From: Myroides odoratus
Lineage (GTDB): Bacteria > Bacteroidota > Bacteroidia > Flavobacteriales > Flavobacteriaceae
DNA: 64,000 bases
Direction: 5' to 3'
NCBI RefSeq assembly: GCF_001549985.1
Contig: NZ_LROZ01000014.1
Coordinates: forward strand, 1 to 64,000
Shown here: positions 34,841-42,630 of the stretch, one piece after another
Layout: the number at the start of each line of letters is the position of its first letter
How positions within the stretch are numbered: the stretch's first letter is position 1
Notes under the pieces: model-generated
Seen by the model: only the letters and a program-made list of their open reading frames with translations
Told to the model about the DNA's origin: nothing
Database searches by the model: none
Program-made: the position numbers and the translations under genes

Positions 34841-35029
34841 AAAAAAAGGATGAATTACAACATTCATCCTTTCGTTCATTTATATCGCGATATCGTATTT
34901 ATTCTCCTTTGATAAAAGTGAGGAATTCATCATAATACTGAGCTAAAAGTATTTGATAACCTTCACTTTGATTTACTTTTATTTTATCCGTATCAGATTG
35001 AGAAACAAAATAAATAACAAATGCATTTA
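34841..35029 (-). pseudogene. Duplicated 3' end of the 36212-36943 gene (copy A)
   Basis: This 189-base block matches 36154-36342 (offset 1313) without gaps and with about a dozen mismatches. On the minus strand it encodes the last about 43 residues of the neighbouring secreted protein in frame, including the same ending DEFLTFIKGE and stop, plus its terminator hairpin (aaaggatgaat / attcatccttt). It has no start of its own and begins about four bases after the toxin stop. It is a gene-end duplication that gives the toxin cassette a terminator. Confidence 0.88.
34845..34872 (-). terminator. Intrinsic terminator (copy A)
   Basis: An 11-bp stem aaaggatgaat / attcatccttt with a 6-base loop and a T run on the minus strand. 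It is identical in its stem to the hairpin at 36158-36185. Confidence 0.85.
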
Positions 35030-35032
35030 CTT

Positions 35033-35791
35033 TTATTCTTCTTTTATCATTAATTTATTAACTACATATTCGATAAACCAGTTTGGAACTTTATTTTTAG
35101 AAACTAAAATTTCAATTGCACCATGTTCTAACTCTGCGATTAATTCCATTTTATTAGTTGAATTATCAAAAATGTAAGCTCTATCAACTAATAAAAGCGC
35201 TGGGAGTAAATTATTTAATGTTTGAAAATATCGTCTTTTGACCCGTTCTTCATCTACATTGTGCCCTCCCTTTTCTACGCGGTTTAAAACTCTGGAAACA
35301 TTAATATCAGCATCTTGTAAACAAACAAAATACAAATAGGTTTTATATCCTAATTCTTTTGCTTGACGAATTTCATCTAATTTAGATGGATGGCTCATTA
35401 CAGACTCAAAAGAATAACTTGTTCCTTTTTCTAAAAGGTGTTTACGCAAAAAAGACGTAACTAGAGAGGCTTCATAACTATGAGTTTGTTTCGATTTATC
35501 TACAATTACATTTTCTCGAATCTCAACATCAATCTCATGCCCTTCAAGCTCAGCTTTATGAATCAGTGTTTTTGTATTGGGCTCTTTTTTAAAAGCATCT
35601 AAATCTTCTTGTTTAAGTGTTAACCCAAATTTTTCTATATTAATAAAACCGGTGGAAGCTATTTGATTTTCAATCTCATCTGCATTAATAAAATGTCCTA
35701 CATTAAATTGTTCTGCTATTGAGGCGAAAAGTGTAGATTTACCAGAACCATTGGGACCACCAAATACTCTTAGTCTTTTGGTTGCAGACAT
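35033..35791 (-). CDS. Zeta-toxin-like P-loop kinase
   Basis: 252 residues. The Walker A motif is at 11-19 (GGPNGSGKS); FINADEIE supplies a catalytic/substrate Asp; SYSFESVMSHPSKLDEIRQAKELGYKTYLYFV leads to an Arg-rich lid with RVEKGGHNVDEERVKRRY. This pattern fits the zeta toxin/UDP-N-acetylglucosamine kinase-like family, which poisons cell-wall precursor synthesis, although housekeeping members exist. The insert at about residues 55-115 is longer than in classical zeta. It overlaps the upstream small gene by 22 bases, as toxin-antitoxin pairs often do. Confidence 0.8.
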   Translation of the reverse strand: MSATKRLRVFGGPNGSGKSTLFASIAEQFNVGHFINADEIENQIASTGFINIEKFGLTLKQEDLDAFKKEPNTKTLIHKAELEGHEIDVEIRENVIVDKSKQTHSYEASLVTSFLRKHLLEKGTSYSFESVMSHPSKLDEIRQAKELGYKTYLYFVCLQDADINVSRVLNRVEKGGHNVDEERVKRRYFQTLNNLLPALLLVDRAYIFDNSTNKMELIAELEHGAIEILVSKNKVPNWFIEYVVNKLMIKEE

Positions 35792-36033
35792 ATTTTAACT
35801 CCTTTAGCTAAATGGACCTTACTTTTTACTTGTCGTACTTCCTTTAGTTCTCGTGTAGTACCATCAGCCTCTTGTAATACCACCTTATTTCCTTTCACCA
35901 TCTGTATAGGTAATTCTAATGCAGTAGAGATTCGTACAGCACTAGAAGAAGCTTTTTTAGCAGCTCCTACAATTAGTTTACGCTCCTCACGTAACTTCGT
36001 TGCTGATGTATTTTTTCTTACTTGTTTTGGCAT
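35770..36033 (-). CDS. Small basic protein preceding the zeta-like kinase, candidate antitoxin
   Basis: 87 residues from the ATG at 36033 (MPKQVRKNTSATKLREERK). A longer open frame to 36192 runs into the duplicated terminator and is not credible. It is Lys-rich with a helix (REERKLIVGAAKKASSSAVRIS) and a beta-rich C-terminal half (GNKVVLQEADGTTRELKEV). No antitoxin family is recognised; the call rests on size, order and the 22-base overlap with the kinase gene. It does not resemble epsilon antitoxin. Confidence 0.6.
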   Translation of the reverse strand: MPKQVRKNTSATKLREERKLIVGAAKKASSSAVRISTALELPIQMVKGNKVVLQEADGTTRELKEVRQVKSKVHLAKGVKICLQPKD

Positions 36034-36157
36034 TTTAATTCCTTTTATAATGATTGATAAAGTTACAAAACTTAAAGTTGCTTTCCTAAACGTTTTTAAG
36101 TAGAAGCTTACTCTATTTGATGATAATTCAAAATTTATATTGTCTTTAAAAATAAAA

Positions 36158-36185
36158 AAAGGATGAATTACAACATTCATCCTTT
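36158..36185 (-). terminator. Intrinsic terminator (copy B)
   Basis: Same 11-bp stem as the copy at 34845-34872, here directly downstream of its parent gene (36212-36943), with a T run on the minus strand. Confidence 0.85.
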
Positions 36186-36211
36186 CTTTCATTTATATCG
36201 CGATAAAGTAC

Positions 36212-36943
36212 TTATTCTCCTTTAATAAAAGTGAGGAATTCATCGTAATACTGAGCTAAGAGTATTTGATAACCTTCACTTTGATCTACTTTAATTTTAT
36301 CCGTATCAGGTTGAGAAACAAAATAAATAACAAATGCATCCACATGATACTCTGGAATTCCTAAATCTTTCATTAGTTCTTCTCTTGGGTATTGTTTATA
36401 AAAAGAAGCCATATTATTTTCAATCTTTTCATATTCAATCATTTGTAAATCACGCTTTCGCGTTCCATTCAATCGATTGATGATTCCATCAATGGTGATT
36501 CCCATTTTTAAATCACTAGTAGACATGAATATGCGATTATTTTTATTGTATCGCTTTTCAGCTGGCGTTAATTTTTTACCGCCAAAATTCATTTCACCTT
36601 CACCAAACTCCTTTTTAACGATTACGATTTCCTCTAATTTCTGTCCTGGTTTTACCAACACTGGTGTAATGCGTTTGGTTTGCAAATCTCCTTCATCAAT
36701 TACATAGAGCATCGTTGCACTGTAATCACTCGAAAAACGCAACGTATCACCTAAATGGGTCTGTATTAAAAAATAACCTGTTTGATCGGATTGAGTTTTT
36801 TCCTTTGTATTTTTATTTTCAATAGAAACTGGAATAATTTGTCCGTTGTACAATCGAACGCGTCCATCTATTAAAGTTGGTCTTTGAGCATATGCACCCA
36901 AGCCAATACATACCATACTCAATAACGCCAATAGGTTTTTCAT
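36212..36943 (-). CDS. Secreted protein with carboxypeptidase-like regulatory domain
   Basis: 243 residues with a signal peptide (MKNLLALLSMVCIGLGAYAQ). The first about 100 residues look like a CarboxypepD_reg (CNA-B-like) domain: LIDGRVRLYNGQIIPVSIENKNTKEKTQSDQTGYF ... DTLRFSSDY. The rest is helical and of unknown function. It is probably periplasmic or outer-membrane associated. Its final 43 codons and terminator are duplicated at 34841-35029, on the other side of the toxin-like cassette. Confidence 0.78.
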   Translation of the reverse strand: MKNLLALLSMVCIGLGAYAQRPTLIDGRVRLYNGQIIPVSIENKNTKEKTQSDQTGYFLIQTHLGDTLRFSSDYSATMLYVIDEGDLQTKRITPVLVKPGQKLEEIVIVKKEFGEGEMNFGGKKLTPAEKRYNKNNRIFMSTSDLKMGITIDGIINRLNGTRKRDLQMIEYEKIENNMASFYKQYPREELMKDLGIPEYHVDAFVIYFVSQPDTDKIKVDQSEGYQILLAQYYDEFLTFIKGE

Positions 36944-36997
36944 AATTTACTAGTTTGTTTGGATAAAGATATAATTACTTCAAAGAATAAAAAAAAA

Positions 36998-37408
36998 TTA
37001 TTCCTCAAGCATTGTATTTATTTTTTCTAACACATACGGAGGAGGAACAGTTGGACGACCAGTTTGCATATCAACAAACACCAACATAGAATATCCCGTT
37101 GTTAATAACTCGTTATTTTGATTGTATAATTCATAATCGAATTCAATTTTCACTCCACTGCATTTTTTAAATATGGTGCGAATACACAGATCTTCATCAT
37201 ACTTTGCAGGCTTTTTATAGTTCATGGTTAAGGATACGACAGGAAGCATGATTCCCAATTCTTCCATTTGTTTATAAGAGATTCCTAAGTTGCGCAACCA
37301 CTCAACTCTCCCTATTTCAAAGTATTGTGCATAATTCCCATGGTACACGACTCCCATTTGATCTGTTTCTGCATAACGCACACGTACCGTGTAATCGAAT
37401 TTTTTCAT
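36998..37408 (-). CDS. Hot-dog fold acyl-CoA thioesterase (YbgC/FadM-like)
   Basis: 136 residues, typical for the family. The active-site segment RYAETDQMGVVYHGNYAQYFE carries the conserved Asp and the HxNY motif, and EWLRNLGISYKQMEELG follows. It hydrolyses short or aromatic acyl-CoA thioesters in the cytoplasm; substrate not predictable. It is divergent from dnaA with about 190 bases between. Confidence 0.9.
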   Translation of the reverse strand: MKKFDYTVRVRYAETDQMGVVYHGNYAQYFEIGRVEWLRNLGISYKQMEELGIMLPVVSLTMNYKKPAKYDEDLCIRTIFKKCSGVKIEFDYELYNQNNELLTTGYSMLVFVDMQTGRPTVPPPYVLEKINTMLEE

Positions 37409-37596
37409 ATTCCTTTTAAATTTTATTTGACTAATTGAATTATAAATGTACTTACCATTTTTTTTTGAAAATTACAATGACCAATTCGTTTTTTTATCCC
37501 AAAAATTGTTCACATATTTGCCATCTGATTCGACACCGACATCAATCCAAAAAACATTCAAAAATAGTAACTGTTTTTTTAAAAATCTAACCAAAA

Positions 37597-39036
37597 ATGC
37601 ACGAATACAAAGACATGACAGCGCAATCTGCTTGGAATGCTTGTCTTGAATTCATAAAGGATAATATAGGCGAACAAGCGTTTAAGACTTGGTTCATGCC
37701 TATTAAAGCCATTGAATTAACTGAAGATAAGCTCTATATACAAGTGCCTAGTAAATTCTTTTATGAATGGCTAGAAGAGCACTACGTAAGTATATTGAAA
37801 GTTGCGTTGACAAAAGTGTTAGGTGGCAATGCAAAGTTACTATATAAAATACAAATGGAAAATGTATCTGGCAACAAGCAGCCATTTACAGAACAGTTAC
37901 CTAGTTCACAACGAGGACCTGTAAAACCACAAGAATTGGATGTTCCTGTACAGAATAAAAACCCTGAACTAAAAAATCCTTTTATTATACCGGGAATTCG
38001 AAATGTAAAGATTGAGTCCCAATTAAACTCAAACTATTCTTTTGATAATTTCTTAGAAGGAGATGCAAACCGTTTAGCGCGTTCTGCAGGCATGGCTGTG
38101 TCTAAAAAACCAGGAGGAACTTCATTCAACCCTTTATTGATTTTTGGTGGCGTTGGATTAGGAAAAACTCACTTAGCACATGCAATTGGTGTAGAAATAA
38201 AAGAATACTTCCCTGACAAAACTGTACTTTACATTTCTGCAGAAGTATTCACACAACAATATGTGGACTCTGTTCGCAAACAAACAAGAAATGATTTCAT
38301 CTATTTTTATCAATTAATTGATGTATTAATCGTCGATGATATTCAATTCTTATCTGGTAAGTCAGGAACACAAGATGTATTTTTCCACATCTTCAACCAC
38401 TTACACCAAAATGGAAAACAAGTAATCTTAACCTCAGATAAAGCTCCTGTTGACATGCAAGATATTGAGCAACGCTTATTATCTCGTTTCAAATGGGGAT
38501 TATCTGCAGAAATTCAAACACCTGATTTTGAAACTAGAGTTAAGATTGTTAAACATATTTTATACCGTGATGGGGTGACAATGCCAGAAAGCATCATCGA
38601 GTATATGGCTAAAAATGTATCGACAAACGTTCGTGAATTAGAAGGTGCTATTATTTCATTAATTGCTCAATCTTCTTTCAACAAACAAGAAGTTACTATT
38701 GATTTAGCTCGTCAAGTAATTGAGAAATTCATCAAGCATACGCAAAAAGAAATTTCAATTGACTACATCCAAAAAGTGGTTTCTGATTACTTTGAAATGG
38801 ATATTGAAACGTTGAAATCAAAAACGCGTAAACGCAATATTGTACAAGCAAGACAACTAGCTATGTTCTTTGCTAAGAAGTACACCAAAGCTTCTTTAGC
38901 GAATATTGGTTCTCAAATAGGAAAACGCGATCACGCTACCGTATTACACGCTTGTAAAACAGTAGATAACTTATTAGAGACGGATAAGGAATTCAAGAAA
39001 TTCCACGATGAAATTAACCAAAAGTTCAATATGTAA
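37597..39036 (+). CDS. dnaA: Chromosomal replication initiator protein DnaA
   Basis: 479 residues (an alternative ATG six codons in, MTAQSAWNACLEF, is equally plausible). Domain I is about 1-90 and a Pro/Gln-rich linker about 100-130. The AAA+ domain has Walker A GGVGLGKTH (about 184-191), Walker B VLIVDDIQFLSG and sensor II nearby (NVRELEGAI). Domain IV has the DnaA-box-binding signature KRDHATVLHACKTV. It opens oriC. The upstream 190 bases contain no obvious TTATCCACA boxes and dnaN is not adjacent, as is common in this phylum. The stop overlaps the next gene by one base. Confidence 0.97.
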   Translation: MHEYKDMTAQSAWNACLEFIKDNIGEQAFKTWFMPIKAIELTEDKLYIQVPSKFFYEWLEEHYVSILKVALTKVLGGNAKLLYKIQMENVSGNKQPFTEQLPSSQRGPVKPQELDVPVQNKNPELKNPFIIPGIRNVKIESQLNSNYSFDNFLEGDANRLARSAGMAVSKKPGGTSFNPLLIFGGVGLGKTHLAHAIGVEIKEYFPDKTVLYISAEVFTQQYVDSVRKQTRNDFIYFYQLIDVLIVDDIQFLSGKSGTQDVFFHIFNHLHQNGKQVILTSDKAPVDMQDIEQRLLSRFKWGLSAEIQTPDFETRVKIVKHILYRDGVTMPESIIEYMAKNVSTNVRELEGAIISLIAQSSFNKQEVTIDLARQVIEKFIKHTQKEISIDYIQKVVSDYFEMDIETLKSKTRKRNIVQARQLAMFFAKKYTKASLANIGSQIGKRDHATVLHACKTVDNLLETDKEFKKFHDEINQKFNM

Positions 39037-39494
39037 TGCAAACAAAAGTACTCATGGTCTGTTTAGGTAATATCTGTAGGTCACCCTTGGCCGAAGGTAT
39101 TCTACAAGCTAAACTTCCCCAAGAAGACTTTTTAGTAGATTCAGCGGGTACTGGAAATTGGCATGTGGGTGAATTACCTGATCAACGTTCCATTGCAGTA
39201 GCTAGAAAATACGGTATTGACTTAACTACGCAAAGAGCCAGACAATTTAAAAAAAGTGATTTTTCTACTTTTGATTATATTTTTGTCATGGATCAATCGA
39301 ATTACAACAATGTAGTTCAATTGGCAGAAAAGCCAGAAGATGCACAGAAGGTTCGTTTGTTATTGGATGTTATTCATCCAGGTAAAAAAGCAGAAGTTCC
39401 CGATCCTTATTACGGAGGTCCTGATGGATTTGAGCATGTTTTTCAACTGGTTGATGAAGCGTGTACGCTTATCGCTAAAGATTTAAAATCTTAG
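39036..39494 (+). CDS. Low-molecular-weight protein tyrosine phosphatase
   Basis: 152 residues. The N-terminal P-loop VCLGNICRSPLAEG (nucleophile Cys9, Arg15) and the general acid Asp in VPDPYYGG define the LMW-PTP family. It acts on phosphotyrosine proteins in the cytoplasm, often those controlling capsule synthesis; here it is coupled to dnaA by a TAATG overlap, so a regulatory tie to replication is possible but unproven. Confidence 0.94.
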   Translation: MQTKVLMVCLGNICRSPLAEGILQAKLPQEDFLVDSAGTGNWHVGELPDQRSIAVARKYGIDLTTQRARQFKKSDFSTFDYIFVMDQSNYNNVVQLAEKPEDAQKVRLLLDVIHPGKKAEVPDPYYGGPDGFEHVFQLVDEACTLIAKDLKS

Positions 39495-39513
39495 TAATTT
39501 ATATAATAGATTC

Positions 39514-39545
39514 AAGGAGGAAATTGTATTTCTTCCTTTTATTTT
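39514..39545 (+). terminator. Intrinsic terminator after the dnaA operon
   Basis: A stem aaggaggaaa / tttcttcctt (one G-T pair) has a short loop followed by TTTATTTTTT. Confidence 0.7.
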
Positions 39546-39596
39546 TTCTAAACTGCTTTACTTACCTTTGTCGTTTAAACACAGTTCCAAAATATT

Positions 39597-40319
39597 ATGG
39601 ATAAAGCCACTCAAACGGGAAACTTGTACATGATTCCGACCACATTGGGAGACAATGATCCCATGCAAGTACTTCCACAAGCTGTTAAAGATACCATCGA
39701 TCGATTGACTATTTTCATTGTCGAAAATGAAAAAACAGTTCGAAAATTCATCAAGCGAATTGCACCAGACAAAAAACAATCGGAATTACTTTTATTCCCA
39801 TTAAACAAACACACGGATCCTGCTACATACAAACAGTATATACAGCCATTACTTGAAGGCAAAGATGTAGGAGTTATTAGCGAAGCTGGGTGCCCCGGTA
39901 TTGCTGATCCTGGTGCAACTATTGTGGAACTAGCCCACAAACAAAATATTCGCGTATTACCCTTAGTAGGGCCATCTTCTATCCTCCTTGCCCTGATGGC
40001 TTCTGGAATGAATGGACAAAGTTTTGCATTCAATGGTTATCTTCCCATAGATAAAAATGAAAAAAAAGGAGCTTTAAAAACCTTTGAACGTTTGTCTTTT
40101 GAAAAGAGTCAATCGCAAATTTTTATCGAAACTCCATATAGAAACAACCAATTGTTGCAAGATTTAATTCAAACCTTACATCCCAATACGCTCTTGTGTA
40201 TCGCTTGTGATATTACACTAGAAAGTGAATTCATTCAAACGAAACCAATAGCTGCTTGGAAGAGAACTACAATTGATTTGCATAAAAGACCTTGTATTTT
40301 TATTCTACATAAAAATTAA
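39597..40319 (+). CDS. Tetrapyrrole-methylase-fold SAM methyltransferase, RsmI-like
   Basis: 240 residues. The order of motifs follows RsmI (16S rRNA 2'-O-ribose methyltransferase): GNLYMIPTTLGD (where RsmI has PTPIGN), FIVENEKTVRKFIK, GKDVGVISEAGCPGIADPG and the SAM-site LPLVGPSSILLALMASGMNGQ. The changed first motif (TTLGD) marks it as the shorter RsmI paralog often seen in Bacteroidetes, so rRNA specificity is uncertain. The VOC gene follows after 8 bases. Confidence 0.85.
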   Translation: MDKATQTGNLYMIPTTLGDNDPMQVLPQAVKDTIDRLTIFIVENEKTVRKFIKRIAPDKKQSELLLFPLNKHTDPATYKQYIQPLLEGKDVGVISEAGCPGIADPGATIVELAHKQNIRVLPLVGPSSILLALMASGMNGQSFAFNGYLPIDKNEKKGALKTFERLSFEKSQSQIFIETPYRNNQLLQDLIQTLHPNTLLCIACDITLESEFIQTKPIAAWKRTTIDLHKRPCIFILHKN

Positions 40320-40327
40320 AATTCCAA

Positions 40328-40696
40328 ATGAATGTAGCGTCTTATTTTGAAATTCCCGTTACCAATATGCCACGTGCCATTGAATTTTATAGTACGGTAT
40401 TTGGAGTAACTTTAGAAGAAGATTTTTTTGACAATCTTGAAATGGCTTATTTTCCTTTAGACAAACAAGCAAAAGGCATCAGTGGTGCTTTGGTAAAAGG
40501 AGAAATTTATAAACCTACTCATAAAGGCGTTTTACTGTATTTCAATACCTTTGATATTGAACAAACAATACAACGCGTGCTACACCAAGGCGCAAAAATC
40601 CTCTTCCCTATTCATCGACATGAAAACGCAGGTTTTGCCGTTGCTGAATTTGAAGATTCTGAAGGGAATCGCATTGGATTACATCAAATCTTATAG
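40328..40696 (+). CDS. VOC (glyoxalase/bleomycin resistance) family protein
   Basis: 122 residues with paired beta-alpha-beta-beta-beta modules: YFEIPVTNMPRAIEFYSTVFGV at the start and GAKILFPIHRHENAGFAVAEFEDSEGNRIGLHQI at the end, with the metal-ligand Glu in the final strands (AEFEDSEGN). The reaction is not predictable. It is probably co-transcribed with the RsmI-like gene. Confidence 0.87.
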   Translation: MNVASYFEIPVTNMPRAIEFYSTVFGVTLEEDFFDNLEMAYFPLDKQAKGISGALVKGEIYKPTHKGVLLYFNTFDIEQTIQRVLHQGAKILFPIHRHENAGFAVAEFEDSEGNRIGLHQIL

Positions 40697-40751
40697 AAAA
40701 TAGGAGAAGAGAAAGGAAGGATGAAATAATTTTGACCTACCGAAAGTATAT

Positions 40752-40790
40752 AAAACAAAAGCGAAAGATAAAATCTTTCGCTTTTGTTTT
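40752..40790. terminator. Strong bidirectional terminator
   Basis: A stem of about 18 bp (aaaacaaaagcgaaagat / atctttcgcttttgtttt) with a 3-base loop sits between the convergent VOC and thioredoxin-fold lipoprotein genes. Confidence 0.9.
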
Positions 40791-40855
40791 ATTACTTATT
40801 TTCTTCATTGTAAAAAATCACTCCATTCCCATTTCACTTTCCTTGCTCCAATATA

Positions 40856-41530
40856 TTATTTTTTCACCTTAATTGTACAACCAATAGCTACAGTTGTCGT
40901 TTGTTCAATTGCTTTTCCTGCTAGTAAAGCATCGACTGCTTTTTCTACATATTTTTGAGAAACTTGACTTGCATCTTCATAATTATCGTCGATAGCTCCA
41001 ATATATTTCACAACATTTTTATCTCCTTCTTTTTGTAAGATAAAGACATGCGGTGTTTTTGTTGCTCCATATTGTGGATAAATCTTTTGTCCTTCATCTA
41101 ACAAATAAGGAAATGTAAATCCTTTTTCTTTTGCTCTCACTTTCATTAATTCTAGCCCATCCTCTGGTTGAACAACTGGATCATTAGGATTGATTGCCAC
41201 AACAGGGTAGCCTAATGCTTTATATTTTTTATCTAAAGCGACAATGCGTTCTTCATACGCTTGTGCATAAGGACAATGATTACAAGTAAAAATAACAATA
41301 TACCCCTTTGCTTCAGCAAAATCAGCCAAACGATGTTGTTGACCATCTGTTCCAATTAAACTAAAATCAGTCGCCACATCTCCAACTTTATACCCTGAGA
41401 CTTCTTTAAAGTCGTTTACAGGCTCGATTACCTCTTCTATAGGGTCAATAGCCTCAATTTTGTTTGGATCTTTCTTACAAGCCATAAAAGCAAGGCTGCA
41501 TAGTACTGCTAAACCAACATTTTTCAACAT
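40856..41530 (-). CDS. Thioredoxin-fold (redoxin) lipoprotein
   Basis: 224 residues. The lipoprotein signal ends FMACKKDPN, with Cys18 the likely lipidation site; the following KKD resembles a surface-export signal described for Bacteroidetes lipoproteins. An AhpC/TSA-like domain follows: YKVGDVATDFSLIGTDGQQH, then TCNHCPYAQAYEERI with a CNHC redox pair, and TPHVFILQKEG with the cis-Pro. It is likely involved in disulfide or peroxide chemistry in the periplasm. It follows the TlpA-like gene by 12 bases, same strand. Confidence 0.88.
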   Translation of the reverse strand: MLKNVGLAVLCSLAFMACKKDPNKIEAIDPIEEVIEPVNDFKEVSGYKVGDVATDFSLIGTDGQQHRLADFAEAKGYIVIFTCNHCPYAQAYEERIVALDKKYKALGYPVVAINPNDPVVQPEDGLELMKVRAKEKGFTFPYLLDEGQKIYPQYGATKTPHVFILQKEGDKNVVKYIGAIDDNYEDASQVSQKYVEKAVDALLAGKAIEQTTTVAIGCTIKVKK

Positions 41531-41542
41531 AATTCTATTTTT

Positions 41543-42043
41543 TTATTGCGTTAATTTTTTAAGTTCTTCATAAGTCAGTATTCCTTCATGGAAATATACC
41601 TGTTTGCCATTCTTATATATAGCTGTAGCAGGAATAGCTCCACTCCAAGATTGGTTTATAGCAGGAATCCATTCATTCATTCGCTTCACATCTGCCAATA
41701 CTACCACAGGAGGTGTCAACTGATGTTCTACAACAAAAGGTTTTACTTTGGTTTCAAAATCGCGAGCTCGATCCAGACTAACCAAAACCATTTCAAAATC
41801 AGTTCGTGCTGCATTTTCATTGTACAATTGAACAAAATCAGGTAATTCTTTAACACAAGGCACACACCAAGTAGCCCAAAAATTCACCACGTAGATTTTG
41901 TCATCTTGGCGATTAACAGCTTCTAAAAGTACATGATAATCCGCTACAATTCCTTCTAATCCAAAAGGCTCTTTTTGTACCTCTCCTTTCTTACAACTTA
42001 TTGTTGCAAAGAAGAGTAAACTTACTATTACATATCTCGTCAT
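41543..42043 (-). CDS. TlpA-like thioredoxin-fold lipoprotein
   Basis: 166 residues. The lipoprotein signal MTRYVIVSLLFFATISCKKG predicts lipidation at Cys17. The thioredoxin domain has VNFWATWCVPCVKELPDF with a WCVPC active site and the cis-Pro in GAIPATAIY. It is a periplasmic thiol-disulfide reductase, perhaps for cytochrome maturation or lipoprotein redox homeostasis. It is the first gene of a pair with the redoxin lipoprotein. Confidence 0.9.
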   Translation of the reverse strand: MTRYVIVSLLFFATISCKKGEVQKEPFGLEGIVADYHVLLEAVNRQDDKIYVVNFWATWCVPCVKELPDFVQLYNENAARTDFEMVLVSLDRARDFETKVKPFVVEHQLTPPVVVLADVKRMNEWIPAINQSWSGAIPATAIYKNGKQVYFHEGILTYEELKKLTQ

Positions 42044-42140
42044 CTAATCTATACTTATGAGTCTCTAACAAATATAATTTTTTTTGTAATGCAGTGTTTT
42101 CATTTTTTTACTTTTATCGGATTGGAATAAGTAAAAATGG

Positions 42141-42180
42141 AAACAAAAATAGCGAAGCCTCAGCTTCGCTATTTTTGTTT
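42141..42180 (-). terminator. Strong hairpin terminator
   Basis: An 18-bp perfect stem (aaacaaaaatagcgaagc / gcttcgctatttttgttt) has loop ctca, 30 bases past the stop of the small membrane protein gene at 42210. The arms carry their own A/T tracts, so it can act both ways. Confidence 0.88.
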
Positions 42181-42209
42181 ATTCCTTTATCTGATAAGCT
42201 GATTCAGCC

Positions 42210-42527
42210 TTACTTTGTCTTGTCTTTAGGATAAATAAACCCTAATCCCATTCGAGTCAACATTTTTTTTACGAAATTCCAAAAGAACTCCCGTTGACCA
42301 AATAAAGTTCCGATGCAAATCAGGATTACTTTATACATGGGAAAAATAATTAAAACATAGAGTACCCAATACAACAAAGGATGGGTCAATCCTCTTTCTA
42401 TTCCTAAATACGTTAAGATAGGTTTCGAAATAAACGCTGCTGTTGAACCTGTAATTGCAAATACAACTAGGATAATGACCACTTGAAAATTAGAAGTAAG
42501 TCCCCAACGTTGCTTTAACTTTTCCAT
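42210..42527 (-). CDS. Small membrane protein (DUF6787-like)
   Basis: 105 residues with two transmembrane helices at about 16-34 (VVIILVVFAITGSTAAFIS) and 48-70 (LLYWVLYVLIIFPMYKVILICIG), then a cytoplasmic basic tail (FFWNFVKKMLTRMGLGFI). It recalls a flavobacterial small-protein family that I believe is DUF6787; function unknown. It is a single gene with its own terminator. Confidence 0.7.
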   Translation of the reverse strand: MEKLKQRWGLTSNFQVVIILVVFAITGSTAAFISKPILTYLGIERGLTHPLLYWVLYVLIIFPMYKVILICIGTLFGQREFFWNFVKKMLTRMGLGFIYPKDKTK

Positions 42528-42598
42528 TTATTTATTTTAAATCTAAACAAAAGTAGTGCTTTTTTGAGTAGTAAAAAACTAATTTTTACTTAAATATA

Positions 42599-42622
42599 AA
42601 AGCCATTCGAATGAATGGCTTT
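42599..42622 (-). terminator. Terminator of the threonine aldolase gene
   Basis: A 10-bp stem (aaagccattc / gaatggcttt) with loop gaat lies 8 bases past the stop at 42631, with TTTATATTT following on the minus strand. Confidence 0.75.
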
Positions 42623-42630
42623 ATCTGTTT

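Noticed and set aside
36034..36192. Longer N-terminus for the candidate antitoxin
   Set aside because: The extension would translate the terminator hairpin of the upstream gene and is not Lys-rich like the rest; ATG 36033 is a better start.
37409..37596. oriC upstream of dnaA
   Set aside because: No DnaA-box cluster or clear AT-rich unwinding array could be recognised in this short gap.
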